Positions 55,595-64,000 of a stretch of 64,000 nt of DNA are shown piece by piece. The notes under the pieces are model-generated. The model saw nothing but the letters and a program-made list of their open reading frames with translations, did not search any database and was not told where the DNA came from. A program made the translations under genes and the position numbers. Every line of letters starts with the position of its first letter. The stretch's first letter is position 1. Location: contig JAWWUD010000093.1 of the NCBI GenBank assembly GCA_033964015.1, positions 372,001-436,000 on the forward strand, in the 5' to 3' direction. The stretch comes from Scolanthus callimorphus (Eukaryota; Cnidaria; Anthozoa; Actiniaria; Edwardsiidae).

Positions 55595-56692
55595 ATGAAC
55601 CTCACAGAAAACACCACGGTTTTTTGTCCTCAAGACTCTCAAGCAATTTTGTCATCTATTGATCGCTACAGCAAACTCTTACGCTCGCGAGGACTAGCAA
55701 TTTGGATTGTGGAATCCACATTTGTGTTGCTAATCAACGCTACAACCTTCTTTGGGAATCTTCTCATTCTTATCGCCGTTATTCGCAACTCAAGGCTTCG
55801 CCGAACAATCCCGAATATGTATATCATAACACTTGCGGTATCTGACTTCATGATGGCCATCAATGGAATTTCTTACTCTTCGGTAGCTACCGTCTTCGGT
55901 GGCTGGGCACTTGGAGAATATCTCTGCCAGTTTCAAGGATTCGTGGTTCTGCTTCTTTGCGCTGTTTCGCTACAAACCCTGGCAGTTACAGCTATAAACA
56001 GATATTTCTGCGTGACTCGCTCGCGAGCTGTTTATCAGAAATATTTCACCATGAAGTCGACGAAATACACGATCATTGCGCTGTGGCTGCTAGCCATTCT
56101 GGCGCCACTGCCTTACGTGGCAGCCGGCGAGGTTTTTGTATTTCACCCAGGAAAAGTATTTTGTACTCATAATTTAACCAGCCTTCTTCTTGGCTATGGA
56201 GCGTTCTTGGTTCTGTTCTATGTAGCCATTCCATTGGTTCTCATATTCTTCTGCTATCTGAAGGTTTTCCTCAGCGTGAGACGGCACAACAGACATATGA
56301 GAGTTCATTCTGTTGACATTCAAGAAAACCAAGGGCCGCAACTTCAGTTATCAGTAGAAGAAATAAACATAACATGGACACTGTTAGCGGTAGTTTTAGG
56401 ATTCAGTTTTTGTTGGACGCCGGTTGTTGTAATAGATCTCATAGACTTTGCGAACAAGGGCTGGAAACTACCCAGGCAAGTTTATGTAGCTTATACATGC
56501 TTTGGCTATAGCAGTACTGCTACCAACGCATTTATTTATGGGGTTATGAACAAGTCATTCAGGGCCGAATACGCAAAGATTTTGCCTTTTATGAAAAAAG
56601 TCAATATTACTGCATCCATAGAACAGAGTCCTAAGCCAGACGACGAAGGAAACGAAGGAAAGGCAAAGAGGAAGACAGAAAATAATATTTAA
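55595..56692 (+). CDS. Class A GPCR, melatonin-receptor-like, single exon
   Basis: 365 residues with seven hydrophobic spans and no intron. N-terminal NLT and NTT are possible glycosylation sites. TM1 has GN (Asn55), TM2 LAVSD (Asp84), and Cys111 and Cys190 can form the usual disulfide. TM3 ends in NRY (135-137) instead of DRY, TM6 has FCWTP (272-276), and TM7 has NAFIY (311-315) instead of NPxxY. NRY with NAxxY and a following SFRAEY is the pattern of melatonin receptors. The retinal-binding lysine position is Tyr, so it is not an opsin. The ligand is unknown; cnidarians have many such orphans. The last 25 residues are polar and charged. Confidence 0.9.
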   Translation: MNLTENTTVFCPQDSQAILSSIDRYSKLLRSRGLAIWIVESTFVLLINATTFFGNLLILIAVIRNSRLRRTIPNMYIITLAVSDFMMAINGISYSSVATVFGGWALGEYLCQFQGFVVLLLCAVSLQTLAVTAINRYFCVTRSRAVYQKYFTMKSTKYTIIALWLLAILAPLPYVAAGEVFVFHPGKVFCTHNLTSLLLGYGAFLVLFYVAIPLVLIFFCYLKVFLSVRRHNRHMRVHSVDIQENQGPQLQLSVEEINITWTLLAVVLGFSFCWTPVVVIDLIDFANKGWKLPRQVYVAYTCFGYSSTATNAFIYGVMNKSFRAEYAKILPFMKKVNITASIEQSPKPDDEGNEGKAKRKTENNI

Positions 56693-58753
56693 ACCAAACA
56701 TTGATCATTCCGATTCATATTCAATCTTACTGTTTCAAAGTTTCCCCCTGGTGTAAAACGCACTCATATTCTTCTTCTAATTTCCGAACATTTGAAAATT
56801 GTTGTCTGACTTAGCCAGTTGTTGACACTAGTACAAAAAGATTTCATTGTTATTCAAAACTCAGCGAGGTATTTTAAACCCGGAAATTCAAGTTTTAGAT
56901 GAAAAGTGATTAACAGGTTATCACGGCATTTTATCAAGATATGACTCAGTTTTTGAATGCATTGAAATATTTAGATTTCTTCTGACTTCTCCAGGGCGTG
57001 GCTTTGAAAGAATGTAGTGTTCTCGCCTTCAAAGTAGGCATCAGATGTTTAGATAATAATAATTTTGACATTTCTATAGCGCAAAATGCATTGTATATAT
57101 GATTAAATGCGCTTTACAAATTACAAAACTGAGCAACGGAAAGCCCATACTAAAACTAGGTGCACACGTACATGCGAATATAAGTAAACTTAATTCTCGC
57201 GCTTTTAGGGCGAAACTTTGTTGAACAACTAGATTCCGGTGTGCGTTTAACTAGCTGTGATGTATCCTCTTTCTTTTCCTGATAGTGTTTCAACAGTTTC
57301 GCAAAATAAGCGCATAAGGAGACAGTTTTAGTGCAAAGTATTTATCTTTCTAGTGACTATTTATTTTGGATGTTTGTTCGCTAAGGCAAATTATTCATGT
57401 TTGCACGTTCAAATTGTTTAAGTCGAGTTTCTTTATCCATTGGGCACGTCAATATGGCACAGGCTACTATATATATGGTAAAAGGGGATTTGAAAGACAA
57501 GACAAGTGCGTAAATATATAAAATTAAAATATTCATTAATTGTATAGTATGAGAAACTAATAATAACGCAGTAGGGATCCTTTATCTGACTTATTTATTC
57601 GAAGCAACCTGCGATCATCTTGTTTATATTCGTATTTCTGCTTTTTTATTGTATTTTCGATGCCACGTCTGACGCAAACCAAGGCAACTCTGACGTAAAA
57701 TTGTTAGCAAACGTTGTTCAAGTAAAGTATATTGTACGTAATTGAAATATATACTTATGGTGTAAAGAAAAAAAAAAGAAAACAAAGAAAATGTTGAATT
57801 CTGTTTTTTTTTTTATTACCCTTGTAACGGTGGCGAGCGGAAATGTAAAGGAAATGCAATTTTATTTTCCTCGCTGAATGGTTGATCACATGAGCAGCTT
57901 ATCGTACTGGGGGTATAAATGAGATTAAATTCGCCTTGATAAATCGCGTCGTCGATGTCCAAATGGGATTCCGGATCTCCGCCGCCGTGCCTTTGTCTCC
58001 GCCGCGCCCATCTACACGGCCTCGGTAGATAGAAGTGACGAGTAGGCGGTAGCTATGGTATGCAATCATTGCCTGGTCTTGATGCCGTCCGTTGAATAAC
58101 AAGTCGTGTAGGTAGGACCGTAACCATGGTAACTAGGAGGGGGCTGGGGTGCCCATCATGCCTCTCTCTCCTCCTTCGCCTAAATTTCCATACCCCTGCA
58201 CCGCACCCGTGCCATTGTAGGTACTCCCGAAGGGACGGCTGACATTTAGGCCGATGTGATGGATCATCGAAAGTACTGCAGATTTCGTATGATCGATCTG
58301 TGAAAAGCCCGTGAACATTCAGCCAATCACATCGCAAGAGATAACTGATCTGCCAATCTAAACTGTGCAAACGTATCAGTTCCAATTCTTGGCTATCAGC
58401 TAACAAGTGTACTACGGTAACCTACTACCATGTGGGACACTTGCGCATGTCAAATAACCATGCTAGCTATTAAGTTCCCCATAATGGGTAATTGAAGCGC
58501 AAGGCAAAAGCAACTTTACCCATGAGAATATGTTGCCGTCTCAGAGACAAGCATAATCGTGAATATTTCTCCTCCCCCCTCCCCTTCGCCCGATTTTTTC
58601 GCTCCCGCGGGACCGCGAACAGCGAACGGACCGAGTACCGGCTGCAAGCATGCTATTCTTCATTCTAAAACTCATGAATAGTCAATCAGGCAAACACAAT
58701 GGAAATCAGGACCATGAAGGCCGTTTGTATACCCCGATAGAAATTAGCATTTT
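56693..58753. other. GPCR 3' flank and intergenic
   Basis: Near 57050-57125 there is text of the form 'tttctatagcgcaaaatgca...gcgctttacaaattacaaaac', common in dispersed repeats of marine animals. No gene was seen. Confidence 0.4.
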
Positions 58754-59012
58754 GGGGAGTCCATGAATATTTTCAGGGAACAGCTGTTCTGATTGGTTGC
58801 CATATCATAATGGTGCTCAATCAGCCAGAAACGATATAGAACTGCTGCGCACTGAACTGAATCTGATATAGAACTCCGGTGACGTCAGAGTTCTATATCA
58901 GATCCAGTTCAGTGAGCATAGTTCTCTATCAAGTTTGGCTCACTGAGCATCAGTAATGATAGGACAACTCACCAGAACAGCATGTTTCCCCGATAATATT
59001 CATGGAGACCCC
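58754..59012. mobile_element. MITE with central near-perfect hairpin
   Basis: GGGGAGTCCATGAATATTTT, CAGGGAA at the left and the inverse at the right. The middle (about 58848-58918) is a hairpin: ACTGAATCTGATATAGAACT against AGTTCTATATCAGATCCAGT around CCGGTGACGTCAG. Confidence 0.75.
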
Positions 59013-60044
59013 ATCTCTTACAAACGCTTGTGGTCATGATTTCCACCTTTTCCCGTAACCTACGAAAAAAGAACGCATGTTAGAAATGAATACGTGCATT
59101 TTGTAAAACGATAGTTCATTTATCACATTTATTAATTTTCGGTGGCCATGATTTAAACATCCAACAACGACTCGGGCAGTGCCGACCACCCTTCTGTGAA
59201 CATTTCGTGAAACGAGCCAAAACGGACATCCTTGACAATTATTTGGTAATACTTGAGTTGAATTGGGCTCAAAATCATGCACAGATAAACGAATTTAACT
59301 CACCCGTCCAAGTTACTCTACTTGGCGAGTCCGTACGAACCGCACTGCTTTGTTAAACGAGAATGAATGGGCAAATTGCATATGATGCATTACGCGCATG
59401 ACAAAGAAAACTTCGTCAAAGAAATTTGAATCATAAAAAGAATAAAAAACAATAGGAAACACTGCCCCCAAAACTAATGACATAGCCCTTTCTTTACAAA
59501 AGCCAATCAGAAAGCCCTAGCATTATTATAGGTATCGCTAATACATTCATTTCTTTTCTATGACATTTGAACGGCATTTCTTTGCTCATCATTATTATAG
59601 GTAAATAAGTGACAGCTATTCCAAAGGGAATTCTTCTCTTTTTGAAAGTCATGTAATTATGAACAGACCTTTTGTCCTAACACAGAAGATATGTCAATTA
59701 TTCGGAACGCCTCTCTAAATACACTATTCGTAATGAAAAGCTCTCATTGTCAATCTTTTGTTTGCCATTTCAAATTAGCTAAACAATACAACTAAGCCAG
59801 TCTATATCAGATTTCTTATTCTCGATTTCAATGAAGTAGTTCTCACAAATTTATTTTCTTTTTTTTAACTAGCTTGGAATTATGAATTATTACTGGCAAC
59901 CGTTTTAGAAGTAGTTTACAAAACTCGTAGTCCGTGGGCCAGCGGGTGAATCGCGCCGTTGGTGGGTGTGGCCGTACGGCCGTATTCTTTGTTTCTCCAG
60001 AAAACCACAGGGTACCCGCGTATTTTCATTTTGTTTATTTTTTC
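59013..60044. other. Intergenic, nothing recognised
   Basis: AT-rich; no paired termini and no coding exon that could be supported. Confidence 0.4.
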
Positions 60045-60430
60045 CCATGGCTTTAAAACGAGCGTTGCATGAAATAAATGCTGCAAACGTAATTGTCGGA
60101 AGATTCTCTACACTACCCATTAGGTAAGTGGCTCACATAAGCATTAGAAGTAGCTACTGCGCATGCGTGCTACAACTCACAGTCCCAAAATAGTGGTTAT
60201 TGAAAGGTAAACTTTGGTAACAACAAGGGCAAACAATGTATGGAAGCATCATGAGCTTTTGATGGAAGTTATTTACTGTTGAATAAAACTTTTTGCCAGC
60301 ACTGCGTCCAGTTTGAAGTTTTCTGTTAACAATTTGATAAAAATTAAAACGTTGAACCCGCAAAAACAACGCGGGAAAAGCCATGCTTGCATGAGCTTTG
60401 CGCCCAGGAAATGCAAGATGATGAGGATTA

Positions 60431-60738
60431 CCAGAAGAACTCGTCATGATTTCCCCACTTGTACTTCCTTGGGGACTGTCCTCTTGAATTTGTCAAGCAC
60501 ACCAAAAAGTACCTAGGCGTCATCCACGATTTCCTGTGATTTACAATGGAATCGGCACGTGCGACATCGTGTGTCGTGCGAGCAAGCTGCTGGGCCTCTT
60601 CAGGCGCAATCTCGCGACATGTACTCGCGATCAAAAGCAAGCTGTTTATTTTGGCCTAGTAAGACCACTTCTAGAATATACATCAAGCGCATGGGACCCA
60701 TACACAGCTCAGTTAACACAAGAGGTCGAGAATTAAAA
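60431..60738 (+). pseudogene. Degenerate reverse-transcriptase C-terminal fragment
   Basis: Reads KKYLGVIIHDF, then after a small break ASKLLGLFRRNLATCTRDQK, LVRPLLEYTSSAWDPYT. This is the text after the RT core in CR1-like LINEs. Frameshifts and both truncations show that it is dead. The SINE starts just after it. Confidence 0.7.
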
Positions 60739-60754
60739 TCCAACGCAGAGCCGC

Positions 60755-61139
60755 GCGTCTGTGTTAGCGCAGTGGTAGAGCGCCGGGCTTATGTTCGGGA
60801 GGTTGGGAGTTCAAACCCTGGCCGGGCCAACACTCAGGGTCTTTTTCTAATAATTGAGGAGAAGGTGCTGCCTTTGCTCTAACATCTGCAAATGGTTAGA
60901 CCTTCGCGTCTTCTCGGATAAGGACGTTAAACCGTAGGCCCCGTCTCTCACATACACTACACTAACCGGAACCAGAGGGACGTTAAAGAACCACTAGGAC
61001 CGTCGGAAGTTGCCCAACCTCAGTGTCACAGAACTCACAATACTAACACACACTAGTGCACTAGTGCACCGTCTCCCCGATTAGTAGTGCACTCGTGCAC
61101 GGCTAGAAGATTTGAGACGTTAATAAAGTACTTACTTAT
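60755..61139 (+). mobile_element. tRNA-derived SINE, full-length-looking
   Basis: The head has a pol III A box (TTAGCGCAGTGGTAGAGCG at about 60764-60782) and a B box (GAGTTCAAACCC at about 60807-60818), spaced as in a tRNA. A body of about 300 bp follows, then the 3' end TTGAGACGTTAATAAAGTAC, TTACTTA. A second, 3'-only copy lies at 31093-31172. No poly-A tail, so the partner LINE probably recognises the specific 3' end. Confidence 0.85.
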
Positions 61140-61911
61140 CTCCCTCGCGAACCAAGACCTGTCACCAAATTTCTAGCCGACAGTTTTCTGTGAAAATATA
61201 GAGACGGACTTTTTCTGACTATAGACTCTTCTGCTAAACTATCTGCAGTGATGGTGATCATCATGTTCACACTTTTTAAGCGCACACAGCTTCCCACAGT
61301 AATAACGATGACTGTACGTCCAAGTAGTCTTGCGGTATTGCGAGTGCTCCAGCCCGTTCAAACCCCTTGGGTCAGTGGTATGTGTGTGTGTGACTGTTCA
61401 CGCGCTGTGCTTTTGGTGAATGGTTAAAGACAGTCATCACGAGCTCTGCGAATGTGCCACGCACTGCAACAAGTGATCGTCGCATGCCATGTAGTCAGTT
61501 CGTCATTCAGGTCTGGTGTCATTACAGTGATGTGATGCACCTTCAAGAACATGCATCGGCGCTTTCTCTGTCTTTACAGGACACCGTCAGCAGTGGTGAA
61601 AGCCCATGGAACAGCTCCAAGGGGAAAACGCTATAACGGGAAAACGCTCCAATACAAGGGGAAAACGCTATATGACTATATTCACCTATAGCTTGTCTTG
61701 CATTTACGACATTTTTAGTGTCCTAGCTTTTCGCTCTGCTGTGGCTGCGACCTTCTTGTGTCTTTGTAGCTTGTTTCTACCTCCTGGCTACCTTAGTTGC
61801 ATGTTAACTCTTTAGTTGTATGGCCCGATACCTTGCCCTTGTGCCCTGTTTAATTGGTACCATCTACTGCAGTAGAATGACTAGTTCCTACTAAGTCTAG
61901 ACCTAGATTGT
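61140..61911. other. Inside the inverted-arm segment, no gene seen
   Basis: Short open frames only. GGGGAAAACGCT(A/C)(T/C)A repeats three times near 61620-61670. Confidence 0.4.
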
Positions 61912-62404
61912 GGGTAGCGAATGGTCCCTAAAATATCAACAGTCTCACCAAATTTTAGCAGAGTCTCGGAATCTCGGAAATTTTAACGTGCGTCTCGGAA
62001 TCTCGGATTTCGTCCTCAAACTTCTAATTACAGTATATATATGAGCTGATATTTTTCTTCAGTCTCGGGCTCGGATTTTAAACTGCCAGTCTCGGCGTCT
62101 CGGCAAGTCTTGGATTTACCATTCGCTACCCTTGTGTCCCCATAGGACTTGACGTGCCTATATTGATGCCATTCCAGGAGACACCAAGGGGAAGCGAATT
62201 CCGAGACTTGCCGGAAGCCGAGACTGGCAGTTTAAAATCCGAGCCCGAGGCTGAAGAAACATGTCAGTTCATATATTTACTGTATTTAGAAGTTTGAGGA
62301 CGAAATCCGAGATTCCGAGATGCAGGTTTTAAACATTCCGAGATTCCGAGACTCTGCTAAAATTTGGCGAGACTCTTGATATTTTTAGGGACTATTCGCT
62401 ACCC
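61912..62404. mobile_element. Palindromic MITE, GGGTAGCGAAT ends
   Basis: Arms of about 215 bp: GGGTAGCGAATGGTCCCTAA, TCTCGGAATCTCGGA, AGTCTCGGGCTCGGATTTTA, and the inverse on the right. The short repeated motif GTCTCGG(A/C) runs through both arms. Confidence 0.85.
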
Positions 62405-62843
62405 CTCCTCCTGACAGTGAAGTCTTTGGCGTATAGACGTTCTTCAGCACCTTCAGCTGATTAAATAACATCACGAGGTACAATCTCTGACATCGTTGGG
62501 GCAAACTATTGCTGAAAATATGTGATATACTGTTTTGTGGCACGAAGAATACGTCTGTCTCAATGCTATTTTAACGTTAACAAAACTTCAAAATGGACGC
62601 AGTGCTGGCAAAAAGTTTTATTCAACAGTAAATAACTTCCATACATTGTTTGCCCTTTTTGTGACCAAAGTTTACCGTTCAATAACACACTATTTGGGAC
62701 TGTGAGTTGTAGCACACATACGCATGCGCAGTAGCTACTTCTAATGCTTATGTGAGCCACTTACCTAATGGGTAGTGTAGAGAATCTTCCGACGATTACG
62801 TTTGCAGCATTTATTTCATGCAACGTTCGTTTTAAAGCCATGG

Positions 62844-64000
62844 CGATAAAACACTTCAGCTCGTTTTGTAAACATTACATATAAAATCGTGTCTTATCTT
62901 CTCAGCTGCTCTATTTTTGTCAGAGTTTTGATTGATATCGCGTGGAGCATGCGTGGAGCCGGTCGAGTCCCGCGGGAAAGGGCAGAAAATGCAGGGCTAT
63001 GGGAACGTGATTGGAAAGGCGCGAAACAAGGATATCGAAAGGCTTTAGCCAATCAGCGCGCGCCATTCGCCTTACCAATTACTACCGTTTGCATTGCTAC
63101 GAGAACTCAAAATTCCAGCTTAAACCATTTCGTTTACTTGGCAATCAATGTCGACCGAAATGAAAATACATGTTTATCGTCCCCGCCCGCATTGGAGCCG
63201 CATCCTTTTTTTTTTTTTCTTTTTCTTTTCCAAATTGTCTCCAAAACGAAGTCAAACCCCCCGGAGGTGGGGGGAGGGGGGTGTAGTCCTTATATTGGAC
63301 TATAGGGGTAGGGTTTTCAGTGGAGGTGTATAAGAACGGGGTAGGGTTTTCAGGCTGGGAAAATTGCAATTTTGGTAAAAAAGGGTCTGTATTTTACAGG
63401 CTTTTCAACCGCAACGCGGGAGCAAAACCGTTTCTTTTTTAACAAGAGCACATGAGCCGATTTTTCAGGCCTGGTATAAGAAAGGGGTACCTTTTTCTTT
63501 GCCCGGGAACCAAGAGTTCATAAGAGTGAACAACTCCGATACAGTATTCGTGAGAGATCCTTTGTACAGACCTAGTTATTTTTAGAACTGCTTTCCTCGC
63601 TGAATTATAATGCTATTGTTTTTGTAGCCAATCAAATTCATTTGATCAGTAGCTCATTATAACTTCGGTATTTACAACCGCTCAACCGATACGCACGCTC
63701 TTGCAAGACTGTATTCTTTAATTTAGGCCTATTGTTTTCTGCCTTTGTTGTTCTCTGTGCATGACCCTAGGGGATGTATAAAGAAGACTAAGTGCCAATC
63801 TAAAAATAACTAGGTCTGTCTAAAGGTTCTCTCAAGCCCTATTATCATGTTGTACACTCTTATTTATGTACTCTTGCGGGAACTTGATACTCAACTAGCC
63901 TGTCAGAAGTTTCAACTCCAAAAAAAAATACCCGCGGATTCTTCAACAACCCGAAAAAAATACCTGGTAGAATTTTCAACCCCATTAAAAAATACTTTAC
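62844..64000. other. Right edge, intergenic
   Basis: Contains T-rich and G-rich stretches and repeated GGGTAGGGTTTTCAG(T/G) near 63306-63355. No gene was supported. Confidence 0.4.

Larger units (their letters stand above)
60045..62843. repeat. 2.8-kb segment between 270-285-bp inverted arms
   Basis: 60045-60330 and 62576-62843 are inverted copies, from the outer CCATGGC(T/-)TTAAAACGA end to the inner GTTAAC end. Shared text includes GCAGCATTTATTTCATGCAA (inverse on the left) and AGTAGCTACT. It could be a transposon with long TIRs or an inverted duplication. It encloses an RT fragment, a SINE and a palindrome. No target duplication was seen. Confidence 0.8.

Noticed and set aside
55595..56692. 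Opsin
   Set aside because: The retinal-attachment lysine position in TM7 is tyrosine.
60755..60830. Functional tRNA gene
   Set aside because: The sequence continues into a 300-bp repeat body with a second genomic copy, and it shows only the pol III boxes rather than a complete cloverleaf, so it is a SINE head.

Overview
The window is a transposon-rich, AT-rich piece of an intron-bearing animal genome. The genes (MOSPD2, CNOT7/8, a BPI/LBP protein, a single-exon class A GPCR), the short GT-AG exons and the very dense inverted-repeat elements with long G or C tracts suggest a cnidarian, most likely an anthozoan such as a stony coral. That taxonomic call is inference from gene content; no marker in the window proves it.

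Layout. Positions 524-7923 hold the N-terminal half of a secreted BPI/LBP-like lipid-binding protein on the minus strand; it runs off the left edge. Its 4-kb intron is filled by a TIR element (2338-5876) with minisatellite arms and two nested elements. About 400 bp away, head to head, starts MOSPD2 on the plus strand (8323-23870, about 19 exons): a CRAL-TRIO lipid-transfer domain, an MSP (VAP-like) domain and a C-terminal membrane anchor. Its introns hold more than ten TIR elements and a nine-copy 65/66-bp minisatellite. Downstream is an intact 1022-codon non-LTR retrotransposon on the minus strand (24364-27668) bounded by a 13-bp target-site duplication. A complete six-exon CNOT7/8 deadenylase gene follows on the plus strand (31931-34219).

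Positions 34.7-54.3 kb are mostly non-coding: palindromic MITEs, a 112-bp minisatellite, local tandem duplications, G/C-tract element families, a broken CR1/L2-like reverse transcriptase (48.86-50.37 kb) and fragments of one unrecognised minus-strand gene (42963-43399). A single-exon melatonin-receptor-like GPCR lies at 55595-56692. The right end holds a 2.8-kb segment flanked by roughly 270-285-bp inverted arms, enclosing a degenerate RT fragment, a tRNA-derived SINE and a palindromic element.

The host genes do not form a pathway. BPI/LBP and MOSPD2 may share a bidirectional promoter. All exon models come from reading splice sites and matching to remembered families; no alignment was run.
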